NCBI GenBank assembly: GCA_964605645.1
Contig: CAZSDJ010000072.1
Location: forward strand, 1-5,269
DNA from: PXAH01 sp964605645
GTDB taxonomy: Bacteria > Omnitrophota > Gorgyraeia > Duberdicusellales > 4484-171
Reading direction: 5' to 3'
Length of the DNA: 5,269 nt
Shown here piece by piece: positions 1 through 5,109 of the stretch. Below the pieces are notes generated by a model. That model did not search any database. It was not told the DNA's origin and saw only the letters and a program-made list of their open reading frames with translations. The stretch's first letter is position 1. Each line of letters begins with the position of its first letter. The position numbers and the translations under genes are program-made.

Positions 1-17
1 CCTTAAACATTTTAAGG
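1..17. repeat. Short perfect hairpin at window edge
   Basis: The sequence CCTTAAA CAT TTTAAGG forms a perfect 7-bp stem with a 3-nt loop. It could be the stem of a transcription terminator for a gene to the left, but only a short A-run follows on this strand and the left flank is outside the window, so the direction is unknown. Confidence 0.4.
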
Positions 18-28
18 CCGCTAAAAAA

Positions 29-60
29 CTACCTACTAAAACTTGACACAGTGTTATCAA
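29..60 (+). repeat. Possible third, degenerate copy of the intergenic repeat
   Basis: The motif ctacctacta followed by TTGACACAGTGTTATCAA (43-60) aligns without gaps to the cores of the repeats at 1751-1768 (13 of 18 identical) and 5110-5127 (12 of 18), in the same orientation and with the same kind of ctac-rich left flank. The core is nearly palindromic. Divergence is high, so homology is likely but not certain. It lies just upstream of the first gene. Confidence 0.35.
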
Positions 61-69
61 AGATAAAAA

Positions 70-100
70 TAGACTTTTTCTTTTCCTGTGTTATTATAAT
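70..100 (+). promoter_or_regulatory. Candidate promoter of the plus-strand membrane gene
   Basis: An exact -10 hexamer TATAAT lies at 95-100, placing a start of transcription near 107, just before the Shine-Dalgarno sequence. The -35 is weak: TAGACT at 70-75 has a long 19-bp spacer, and GACTTT at 72-77 would give 17 bp. The excellent TTGACA at 43-48 has no good -10 at normal spacing and belongs to the repeat. In DNA this AT-rich, the match could be chance. Confidence 0.35.
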
Positions 101-125
101 TATTGAAAAAAAGGAGACGCTAATC

Positions 126-773
126 ATGCTTAAAAATCACAAAAAGAAAATTATTATTACTTTTATCCTTCTTGCTATCGTCAACTTTGCAATTATTTTC
201 GCAAGCATTAAAAGCAGTCAAGGAGATGGTGACCCCATGTATAGATTCCAAGAAAGGCAAGCGGTTACTTTCATATCCTCCTTAACTTTAGGCTTAACCG
301 GCCTCACTGCCTTATTTATCTATCTGCTGAAGAAAAAAATTCAACCGCTTCCCGAAAAAATTGGATTCTGGCTCTTTTCATCCCTTGGCTTCTTCTACCT
401 TTGTATCGATGAATATTTCATGGCCCATGAAGGGATAGACGAATGGATTGCTTCTCTGTTTGGCTATAACCTCAAAAACATGAACCTCAATCTCGACAAT
501 TTGGTTATTGCTTCTTTTGGAATTGTTTCTTTAATTTTTTGCATTTATTTTCGGAAAGCAATTTGGCAACAAAAAATAATGCTTCCCTTTTTTGCATTAG
601 GTGCATTAGGGTTGATAGGAACTGTTATTTTCCATAGCTTTGAAAGCATCAATGTTTATTATGAAGTAGCCGAAGAATCTTTTAAGTTAGTCGGGGTCAC
701 TGCATTTTTTTCTGCTTATTTACTAGCTTTTCTATCTTTTCGCCACAAGCTGCAAATTTCTTACAAAAAATAA
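126..773 (+). CDS. Six-helix integral membrane protein, unknown function
   Basis: This is a 215-aa membrane protein that I cannot assign to a named family. The start is the ATG at 126, because AAGGAG at 111-116 lies 9 nt upstream; an in-frame GTG at 51 has no such signal and would add a non-hydrophobic extension. A lysine-rich N-terminus (KNHKKK) precedes about six hydrophobic segments: residues 9-28, 46-68, 80-98, 125-142, 152-171 and 188-205. Charged residues sit in or beside the helices: D95-E96 and H101-E102 near helix 3, H170 near helix 5, and E183-E184 with K187 before helix 6. A DE...HE pair combined with a later EE..K is the kind of pattern seen in uncharacterised bacterial membrane proteins and could bind metal or protons, but that is inference. 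It is transcribed alone and converges on mscL with 6 bp between stops. Confidence 0.85.
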   Translation: MLKNHKKKIIITFILLAIVNFAIIFASIKSSQGDGDPMYRFQERQAVTFISSLTLGLTGLTALFIYLLKKKIQPLPEKIGFWLFSSLGFFYLCIDEYFMAHEGIDEWIASLFGYNLKNMNLNLDNLVIASFGIVSLIFCIYFRKAIWQQKIMLPFFALGALGLIGTVIFHSFESINVYYEVAEESFKLVGVTAFFSAYLLAFLSFRHKLQISYKK

Positions 774-779
774 AATAGA

Positions 780-1232
780 TTAATTTTTAGAGAGTTCTGA
801 GGTACATTGAGGGCACTTTGTCGCTTTAATGGATATACTCGAAAAACAATAAGGGCAAGATTTCTGAGTTGGTGCAATTGAAGTAGCATCTTCTTTCCGC
901 TTTAAATTATTAATTTGTTTAATTAATAAAAAAACGCAAAAAGCAACAACCAGAAAAGATATAAAATGATTTATAAAAATTCCGTAATTCAATGTTGCTG
1001 CGCCAGCTGCTTTTGCCTCAGCTAAAGATTTATAAGTACCTCCTGACAAATTGATATAAAGATTTGAAAAATCAATTTTTCCCGTAAGTAAACCAATCGG
1101 GGGCATTATAATATCTTCAACAAGTGAGCTTACAATTCTCCCAAATGCGGCTCCGATTAAAATACCTACAGCCATATCAACAACATTACCCCTTACCGCA
1201 AATTCACGAAATTCTTTTAACATTTTTTTCAT
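780..1232 (-). CDS. mscL: Large-conductance mechanosensitive channel MscL with C-terminal zinc ribbon
   Basis: MscL forms a homopentameric inner-membrane pore that opens under membrane tension and releases solutes during osmotic downshock. The protein is 150 aa. The N-terminal helix and first membrane segment match the family closely: KEFREFAVRGNVVDMAVG at about 6-23, then IGAAFGRIVSSLVEDIIMPP at about 26-45. A short periplasmic loop follows (about 50-82), then the second membrane segment (about 88-105). The usual cytoplasmic helical bundle is replaced by a linker and a zinc ribbon, CPYC (126-129) and CPQC (140-143), ten residues apart. I recall such MscL-ribbon fusions from other bacteria, so this is an unusual variant rather than a new one. 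AGGAG at 1240-1244 lies 7 nt before the ATG at 1232, which favours this start over the ATG three codons in. It follows the neighbouring membrane gene by 39 bp and may share its transcript. Confidence 0.96.
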   Translation of the reverse strand: MKKMLKEFREFAVRGNVVDMAVGILIGAAFGRIVSSLVEDIIMPPIGLLTGKIDFSNLYINLSGGTYKSLAEAKAAGAATLNYGIFINHFISFLVVAFCVFLLIKQINNLKRKEDATSIAPTQKSCPYCFSSISIKATKCPQCTSELSKN

Positions 1233-1271
1233 TCTTTTTCTCCTGAAAATTACCTTTATAAGAAGTTAACT

Positions 1272-1718
1272 TTAAATTATATTTTGCAAAAAAGCCTCGA
1301 TATTATCCCAATGCCTCACTAATATAAAAACAAAAACTCCTGCTAATATCGGGACCAAAGCAGTCCAGGTTATTTTAAACCTCTTGGTAAGTTTACTACT
1401 TTGCCAGAGTAAAGGCAAGGCATTAAAACCAGTTGTAATCAACAGCACTGTTACATACCATCGAGAATCGGTGTTAACCTTACTTCTTTTCCCCTTAGCC
1501 TGGCTATAGGCCTCAAGGCAAGCGGGGATAAATGTAAATAAGTAAATGTTTACCATAATCAATTTCATAAGGTAAGATCTCGAAAATAAAAAAGTTAAGC
1601 CTATTCCTAGATCAATAATAAAAAGAACAATTGCTTTTTTTATCTGACCCAGATACAGATGAGACAGCCCGGGGATTAAAGAAAGAATTAATGTAACTGT
1701 AGAATTTTTTGTAATCAA
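1272..1718 (-). CDS. Small multi-helix membrane protein with PGLxHLYLG motif; start uncertain
   Basis: About 148 aa, with hydrophobic segments near residues 8-24, 28-45, 50-67, 88-105 and 118-134. Near the N-terminus is PGLSHLYLGQ (16-25), and after the third segment LEAYSQAKG (69-77). This resembles the PG.G..Y.G and DAY..A motifs of small TM2-like bacterial membrane proteins, usually of unknown function. The start is a problem. No ATG lies upstream of the motif, the only early candidate is TTG at 1718 without a Shine-Dalgarno sequence, and an in-frame TAG lies five codons upstream inside the intergenic repeat. The homology-like part does begin close to this point, so few residues can be missing. 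Either the TTG is used weakly or recombination at the repeat removed the true start and promoter. Its stop is 39 bp before mscL. Confidence 0.7.
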   Translation of the reverse strand: MITKNSTVTLILSLIPGLSHLYLGQIKKAIVLFIIDLGIGLTFLFSRSYLMKLIMVNIYLFTFIPACLEAYSQAKGKRSKVNTDSRWYVTVLLITTGFNALPLLWQSSKLTKRFKITWTALVPILAGVFVFILVRHWDNIEAFLQNII

Positions 1719-1730
1719 TTTAATAAAGAA

Positions 1731-1827
1731 CTACCAACTACCAGACGCTTTTGATAAAGTGCTAACAGCCAAAGAGTTATGAAACAAATATACAGTTATT
1801 CTATATTTGTTTTCTATCTGCTTGACT
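1731..1827. repeat. Dispersed intergenic repeat, copy 1
   Basis: Positions 1742-1787 match 5101-5145 at 38 of 46 aligned columns with one gap, and the 12-mer atctgcttgact (1816-1827) matches 5161-5172 exactly, in the same order and orientation. The left end carries ctaccaactacc (1731-1742), found again at 4901-4912. Copy 1 also holds a hairpin (1782-1812) that copy 2 lacks. It fills the gap between the pyrG relic and the start-less membrane gene, and I see no open reading frame in it. Confidence 0.75.
1782..1812. repeat. Perfect 11-bp hairpin inside repeat copy 1
   Basis: AAACAAATATA (1782-1792) and TATATTTGTTT (1802-1812) are exact reverse complements around a 9-nt loop. It lies about 30 bp beyond the stop of the pyrG relic, so it could once have ended transcription of that gene. 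The stem is AT-rich and no strong T-run follows on the minus strand, so terminator function is doubtful. It could instead be the core fold of the repeat. Confidence 0.6.
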
Positions 1828-1839
1828 CTAGTAACTTAC

Positions 1840-1920
1840 TTAAGCATATTTACTGAAATTTCTGAATAAAGGATGGGCTTTTTCCGGTTTTGATTTAAAC
1901 TCAGGATGGAATTGACAGCT
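1840..1920 (-). pseudogene. pyrG: 3'-terminal remnant of a CTP synthase gene (pyrG)
   Basis: The minus-strand frame ending in TAA at 1840-1842 encodes SCQFHPEFKSKP and continues EKAHPLFRNFSKYA before the stop. CTP synthase, which makes CTP from UTP with ammonia from glutamine, ends its glutamine amidotransferase domain with (A/S)xQFHPEFKS(R/K)P...HPLF. The HPE within this stretch holds the catalytic His and Glu of the Cys-His-Glu triad. Only about 26 of the family's roughly 530-550 residues are present. Upstream of the Ser-Cys, the expected HPFFV-type residues are absent, and the DNA instead belongs to the end of the neighbouring 110-aa gene, whose stop is at 1928-1930. The fragment cannot function. 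It is either the left-behind tail of a gene broken by insertion or deletion, or a displaced target-site copy. Confidence 0.85.
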
Positions 1921-1927
1921 TGTCAAG

Positions 1928-2260
1928 CTAAAATTTATTTTTTGCCAGATAGGCAAAATGATCGAAATATTTTCTCCAGAAAAGTTCAGATGAAGCAAAC
2001 TTATTGGCGCCCCAAAAAAAATCAACCATTGCTTCACGCACCCGAAAAAGTTCTTTCAGCCTAGAATATTTTTTTATAGAAGCAATAGTCATATCTAACA
2101 ATTCTAATGCTCTGTTGAATGCTCTTTGGGTTAAATCACTCTTCCCTTTTTTTTGCCAATTTAGGGCTCTGCTAACCTCACTGCCTATATTTGCCATTTG
2201 TTCTGCTAACGGCATTTCAGGCCAGCGGCCGCCGGCAAGTTCTTTATGCTGGATGTTCAT
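1928..2260 (-). CDS. Conserved small helical protein of KELAGGRW type, function unknown
   Basis: A 110-aa soluble, probably all-helical protein. I recognise its pattern (MNIxHKELAGGRW, then EQMANIGSEVSRALNW and RALELLDMTI) as a recurring small hypothetical protein of candidate-phylum genomes, but I know no tested function. The helical layout, with a conserved Arg-Asn-Trp region at 31-35 and RLKELFRVREAMVDFF at 67-82, resembles HEPN or four-helix-bundle nucleic-acid-associated proteins. No R-x4-6-H catalytic motif is visible, so that is only a guess. The start is taken at ATG 2260 because the remembered family begins there; an in-frame GTG lies at 2272 and neither has a strong Shine-Dalgarno sequence. 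The 5' part is noticeably more GC-rich than its surroundings and includes GCGGCCGC at 2225-2232. Its stop abuts the pyrG relic, and upstream lies a promoter-like segment with a 20-bp palindrome. Confidence 0.8.
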   Translation of the reverse strand: MNIQHKELAGGRWPEMPLAEQMANIGSEVSRALNWQKKGKSDLTQRAFNRALELLDMTIASIKKYSRLKELFRVREAMVDFFWGANKFASSELFWRKYFDHFAYLAKNKF

Positions 2261-2334
2261 CTTGCTACCCACTTATTTATAACATTTTTTAATATTCTCA
2301 TATTTTCACCACAATCTTATCAATAATCTTTCTA

Positions 2335-2379
2335 AATTATTATCAATAATAATTATACCTTAAACTATAACCCCTGCAA
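2335..2379 (-). promoter_or_regulatory. Candidate promoter with overlapping palindromic operator for the 110-aa gene
   Basis: On the minus strand, an exact TATAAT (2352-2357) stands 16 bp from TTGCAG (2374-2379), a weak -35. The -10 and start region overlap the palindrome AATTATTAT-CA-ATAATAATT (2335-2354; perfect 9-bp arms). An 11-mer TTATCAATAAT occurs at 2317-2327 and again at 2340-2350. The arms are pure A/T, so chance is a real possibility. The rest of the gap 2261-2467 has no convincing gene. Confidence 0.4.
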
Positions 2380-2467
2380 CCACAAATCCTCACAGAAAAA
2401 GTGTCAAAATTATTATTGGCCCGGTAATATAAAGAGGAACGAAAACCTCACCAAAACATCCGCCTTA

Positions 2468-3037
2468 CTATACAATTATTTTATCCTTTTGAAGCCTTAT
2501 TCGCATAGTCTCCTTAGATACTTCAAATTTCGGAGCTAAAATATCGCCAATGGCCTCATCTACAATAAATTCTTCCGATTGTTTCTTTGACATACCGGTA
2601 AGACTCTCTATCTTTTCTATCGCCATCATAAACTCTGATTTTAAAACTTTTCGAGGCACTAATATTAAACCAGCCAATTCATCAGCCTGCCACTCAAACC
2701 ATCCTCGTTCCTTCTTAGGCATTTCTTCAATAAATTTAACATATTCGCTCCGGTCGTTAAACTTATATTTTTTATAAACATCATTATGTAAAAGCATATG
2801 TGCAATTTCATGAGCTAAACTAAATTTAAATAAATAAATAAATGCATCAACATCAAATCCTGCACGGCCAAATGAATCTTTCAGATCCGGCATAGGAACA
2901 ATGTTGATTTTTAATTTTTGGTCGATTATGTCTTCAATAGGAATTGGTATCAAAAAGCTGCTGTGATATTTTTCTAAAAAACTTTCTGCTATGGAGTTTA
3001 TCTCATCTGTATTTTTAAAGGTGGGCCGTAAATCCAT
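2468..3037 (-). CDS. ImmA/IrrE-family Zn metallopeptidase, shortened before the active site
   Basis: A 189-aa protein of the family that cleaves or inactivates a partner XRE repressor, as ImmA does with ImmR in ICEBs1 and IrrE with DdrO. The zinc motif SLAHEIAH lies at 73-80 (H76, E77, H80), and WFEWQADELAGLILVP at 113-128 supplies the third ligand, probably E115, and the family's ADxLAxxLLxP-like helix. The start is ATG 3037, 2 bp after the stop of the XRE gene, which indicates a translationally coupled operon; only a weak A/G-rich Shine-Dalgarno stretch precedes it. Oddly, the segment between GFDVDAFI (60-67) and KFSLAHE (71-77) is only a few residues. Family members usually have a longer strand pair there ending in R-x-RF(T/S)LAHE. 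The shortened spot is encoded by four AAAT repeats (2828-2843), consistent with slippage. The catalytic residues remain, but the fold may be damaged. Confidence 0.88.
   Translation of the reverse strand: MDLRPTFKNTDEINSIAESFLEKYHSSFLIPIPIEDIIDQKLKINIVPMPDLKDSFGRAGFDVDAFIYLFKFSLAHEIAHMLLHNDVYKKYKFNDRSEYVKFIEEMPKKERGWFEWQADELAGLILVPRKVLKSEFMMAIEKIESLTGMSKKQSEEFIVDEAIGDILAPKFEVSKETMRIRLQKDKIIV
2828..2843. repeat. Tetranucleotide microsatellite (AAAT)x4 inside the protease gene
   Basis: Four perfect AAAT units in a row encode the FIYLF stretch (66-70) just before the zinc-binding helix. The 4-bp unit is not a multiple of three, so gain or loss of one unit would shift the frame and switch the protease off. 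Confidence 0.8.
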
Positions 3038-3039
3038 TG

Positions 3040-3396
3040 TTAATATTTCTTTATCTTATCTATTAATTTATTTAGCTCTTTTTTCGAAAACTTCTTTCCT
3101 TTCAGCGCCCTAAAAAATATAGGAAGCTTATCTATCACCTCTTTTTCTAAATTGTCCGGAATTTTGCCAGCACCGACGAATGCCAATTCTTTGAAAACCT
3201 CCCAATCACTACTTCCGACATCAATTTTTAGATAAGAGGCTAACTTCTTTAGTTTTTCTTCGGAAGTCGGCGGTGGCAGCTTACCTCTTTCGAGTTTACT
3301 AATATTTCCGGGATCTAAATCATATTCCATACAGAACTGCCTTAAAGACTTACCTGACTGAATTCTTTTCTCTTTAAAAAAAGTACCAAAAATCAT
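3040..3396 (-). CDS. XRE-family helix-turn-helix regulator (antitoxin/repressor)
   Basis: A 118-aa DNA-binding protein. The N-terminal Cro/C1-type domain covers about 3-58: KEKRIQSGKSLRQFCMEYDL, then DPGNISKLERGK (28-39), the classical second and recognition helices, and PPPTSEEKLKKLASYLKI. The C-terminal part (about 65-118) is helical and lysine-rich, with no recognised domain. It may contact or be cleaved by the downstream protease. An in-frame GTG at 3405 is possible, but GAGGGGTGAT (3401-3410, minus strand) is a good Shine-Dalgarno match placed for the ATG at 3396, and the GTG falls inside it, so I choose 3396. It lies 2 bp before the ImmA-like gene, the standard repressor-protease order of mobile elements and toxin-antitoxin-like modules. 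It is probably autoregulated through the inverted repeats at 3429-3485. Confidence 0.9.
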   Translation of the reverse strand: MIFGTFFKEKRIQSGKSLRQFCMEYDLDPGNISKLERGKLPPPTSEEKLKKLASYLKIDVGSSDWEVFKELAFVGAGKIPDNLEKEVIDKLPIFFRALKGKKFSKKELNKLIDKIKKY

Positions 3397-3428
3397 TTTA
3401 ATCACCCCTCTCTTTTTTTTAAAATATC

Positions 3429-3485
3429 TGTTGTATTTTTTTTACTACATCTTAAATATAACACATTTGTAAATAAAATACAACA
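3429..3485 (-). promoter_or_regulatory. Promoter and operator of the XRE-ImmA operon
   Basis: On the minus strand, -35 TTGTAT (3478-3483) and -10 TATATT (3455-3460) are 17 bp apart, 52-57 bp or more upstream of the XRE start. An 11-bp perfect inverted repeat, TGTTGTATTTT (3429-3439) with AAAATACAACA (3475-3485), brackets the promoter: one arm covers the -35 and the other lies just past the start site. A tighter pair, TGTTGTA-T7-TACTACA (3429-3449), forms a 21-bp imperfect palindrome over the start site. Three TGTWGTA half-sites around one promoter fit autorepression by a dimeric XRE protein. Confidence 0.65.
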
Positions 3486-3604
3486 CTTTTTATCAGAAGA
3501 AGATTGGCTCTTCCTGCTTTTTTGCTCTCTAATTTACAACCGTTCTCCACAAACAAAATAATGCTAACAGGAAAACAAACTCCAGCTGATCACACAATAT
3601 TCGT

Positions 3605-3640
3605 AACCAGCAATCTCACTTGCAATTATGGTTGTTGGTT
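3605..3640 (-). terminator. Weak inverted repeat directly after the 409-aa gene
   Basis: AACCAGCAA (3605-3613) pairs with TTGTTGGTT (3632-3640) at 8 of 9 positions around an 18-nt loop, starting at the base after the stop codon on the minus strand. No T-run follows, so intrinsic termination is unlikely to be strong. The rest of the gap to about 3490 shows no reading frame or motif I can name. Confidence 0.25.
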
Positions 3641-4870
3641 TTAATTCTTAAACGCGCTACAGCGCATAATTTGACTCTCTAAAATTACTTGAGTCTGAGT
3701 TAACGAGCGTAAAACTTTATCCTTTATGTTTTCAGGGTAGGCGTTTCGCGACCTTCGCAGTTTGTTTTTGCGCATATATTTTTCTCGTTCGTTGTAAATA
3801 GTTTCAAATAAATCCCTAAGTTGATCGGGGGCGGATAAAGAAAGCTTAAAAGTGACATCTTCAATCACCCGCACAATCCTATATCTAACGGTTCCGCTTT
3901 TATCAAGAATCCCTTTCATTACCAGCTCTTTTATTTCAGGGTAAAATTGAGTGGGGATGAAAGTAGTGCGGAGGCTAGTAAAAGGTTTTAAAGCATTCAT
4001 TTTTTTATCAGCTGAATCAGCGTTGTAGAACCTCTGTTTTACTTCTTCCCAAAGAGCAATAATGTTTTTATGGTGGATATTATCTTTTGTTTTTATGTCG
4101 CCGTGTTTTTCATTTACATAGTTCTCCCATAGTTCTTTTAACAACTTTTGCCCAGCCTTCTTTTCTTCTTTATCTTTTGAGCCCAATTTGTTAAACAAAG
4201 CGTCAAAATTATAACTACTAAATTCAGGCTTAGCTTTTTCTTTTTGAAGCCGGTTGAAGCTGTTTTTCTGCAATTGGCAGGCTTTCTGATGGGGAGTCTT
4301 GGAATTAAATTCTGACCGGGGGGTGTGATTTATTAAGTCAGTAAAAACATCCGCTGTCTCCTGAATAGCTTCGATAGTATCTGCTTCAGAGTTGTTTAGG
4401 TTTGAAATTAAAACTGAGAGCAACAAGACCGGTTTCTTCATTCTATCAACTAATGCCTGAACTTTTTCTCTGCTGAATATTTCGAAGCCATATTTTTTAA
4501 TAAAGTTATTGTAGTTATACCAAGCTCTTTCTGCTTGAGCGTAGGCGTTATAATTTCTGAATTGTTCCTGTACAGGCTTGGCCAGATTTTCTAAAATATG
4601 ATTTGTTATGCTGGCCTTTGCCTCATCGGTGATTTCATTTAGTTCATCGCAATAACCATCAACTTCTGCCAGCTTTTTCGGATTCAAAACTTTTTTACTG
4701 TTTAAAATTTCTAAATACTCTTCAGAAAAAGCGTTGGCTTGCGCCAAAGCGCGCATTTGGCCTTGAGGCAACTCTTCGGGAGAAAGATCTAAAGAATCCA
4801 AAAAGCGGACAAAACTAATAATCTCTTCTCTTAAATTACCTATTTTTTCTTTTAAGGCTGATTTCCCCAT
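3641..4870 (-). CDS. Unrecognised 409-aa helical protein with HEAT-like segment
   Basis: I do not recognise this protein. It has no signal peptide and no membrane segment, and is rich in Lys, Glu, Asn and Leu, so it is probably cytoplasmic and nearly all-helical. Residues 5-30 and 64-105 look like amphipathic or coiled-coil helices. An aromatic patch, AWYNYNNFIKKYGFEIF, spans 116-132. A charged, probably flexible region runs from about 185 to 265. Residues 309-343 (YPEIKELVMKGILDKSGTVR and the helix RYRIVRVIEDV that follows) look like one HEAT or ARM-type repeat, followed by a basic stretch, YMRKNKLRRSRNAY (365-378). HEAT-like helices plus a basic tail would suit protein or nucleic-acid scaffolding, but this is inference. 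The start is well fixed: AAGGAGGT (4877-4884) lies 6 nt before the ATG at 4870, the strongest Shine-Dalgarno in the window. It is upstream of the XRE-ImmA pair but 244 bp away, so it is probably a separate unit. Confidence 0.85.
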   Translation of the reverse strand: MGKSALKEKIGNLREEIISFVRFLDSLDLSPEELPQGQMRALAQANAFSEEYLEILNSKKVLNPKKLAEVDGYCDELNEITDEAKASITNHILENLAKPVQEQFRNYNAYAQAERAWYNYNNFIKKYGFEIFSREKVQALVDRMKKPVLLLSVLISNLNNSEADTIEAIQETADVFTDLINHTPRSEFNSKTPHQKACQLQKNSFNRLQKEKAKPEFSSYNFDALFNKLGSKDKEEKKAGQKLLKELWENYVNEKHGDIKTKDNIHHKNIIALWEEVKQRFYNADSADKKMNALKPFTSLRTTFIPTQFYPEIKELVMKGILDKSGTVRYRIVRVIEDVTFKLSLSAPDQLRDLFETIYNEREKYMRKNKLRRSRNAYPENIKDKVLRSLTQTQVILESQIMRCSAFKN

Positions 4871-4900
4871 TCTCCCACCTCCTTACTTTCCATTGCTAGG

Positions 4901-4912
4901 CTACCAACTACC
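4901..4912. repeat. Isolated end motif of the intergenic repeat
   Basis: The 12-mer ctaccaactacc is identical to 1731-1742, the left end of repeat copy 1. No other part of the repeat is visible beside it. It lies 31 bp before the start of the 409-aa gene, that is, again at the 5' side of a minus-strand gene. Confidence 0.5.
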
Positions 4913-4936
4913 GTTTCTGGAAACCTATTACAAAAA

Positions 4937-4972
4937 TAATCATCAACCTAATCATCAACCTAATCATCAACC
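4937..4972. repeat. Three perfect 12-bp tandem repeats
   Basis: TAATCATCAACC is repeated three times without a mismatch. On the minus strand, each unit reads GGTTGATGATTA and encodes the LVDD-stop end of the winged-helix remnant. The coding frame's first stop (4960-4962) falls across the junction of the first two units read on that strand. The unit length is a multiple of three and each junction carries a TAG, so copy-number change leaves the protein end untouched. It may separate the remnant from the 409-aa gene's leader, or serve as a slippage-prone spacer. Confidence 0.9.
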
Positions 4973-5109
4973 AAAATATAGCGTAAAGAACGTCCTTTGC
5001 CTTCAGGTTTAATAACTCTAAACTCGACAAGCTTTACTATCTCCTTATGCACCGCCTGAGCAGAAATATTTAAAATCTTGCGCAAATCTCTTATAACTAC
5101 TAGGCGCTT
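4960..5109 (-). pseudogene. 5'-truncated winged-helix DNA-binding protein
   Basis: The minus-strand frame between TAA (5110-5112) and TAG (4960-4962) holds 49 codons without an ATG. It encodes RDLRKILNISAQAVHKEIVK at about 7-26, continues LVEFRVIKPEGKGRSLRYIL, and ends VDD. This is the second half of a winged-helix domain: helix LRKILNIS, recognition helix AQAVHKEIVKLVE, then a two-stranded wing around EGKGRSLRY, as in MarR/ArsR/DeoR-type regulators. The first helix is absent. The open frame begins within the intergenic repeat, so the reading frame's 5' part is repeat sequence. A TTG at codon 8 has no properly spaced Shine-Dalgarno sequence. I therefore call it a remnant whose head was removed by recombination at the repeat. 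The well-kept C-terminus implies recent loss. A C-terminal domain translated from a weak start cannot be excluded. Confidence 0.7.

Noticed and set aside
51..125. GTG-initiated N-terminal extension of the first membrane protein
   Set aside because: The AAGGAG and spacing fix the start at 126; the extension overlaps the candidate -10 and has no ribosome site.
1731..1827. Integron attC site interpretation of the repeat and hairpin
   Set aside because: The core does not show paired RYYYAAC/GTTRRRY boxes at the ends of one long imperfect stem, genes are not cleanly cassette-spaced, and no integrase is present.
1816..1849. TTGACT (1822-1827) with CATATT 17 bp later as a plus-strand promoter
   Set aside because: No plus-strand gene follows; it would only run antisense into the pyrG relic and 110-aa gene, and the TTGACT is part of the repeat.
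1921..2037. N-terminal part of a 65-codon minus-strand frame
   Set aside because: Upstream of the pyrG tail, this frame is an out-of-phase shadow of the 110-aa gene; only 1840-1920 carries the CTP synthase signature.
2004..2282. Plus-strand 92-codon open frame
   Set aside because: It lies antisense over the 110-aa gene, whose protein has a recognisable conserved pattern; the plus-strand product has none and no ribosome site.
2430..2450. Terminator hairpin after the protease gene (GAGG ... CCTC)
   Set aside because: The stem is only four base pairs with an eight-base loop and a broken T-run.
2550..2777. Plus-strand 75-codon open frame
   Set aside because: It is antisense to the ImmA-like protease and has no motif of its own.
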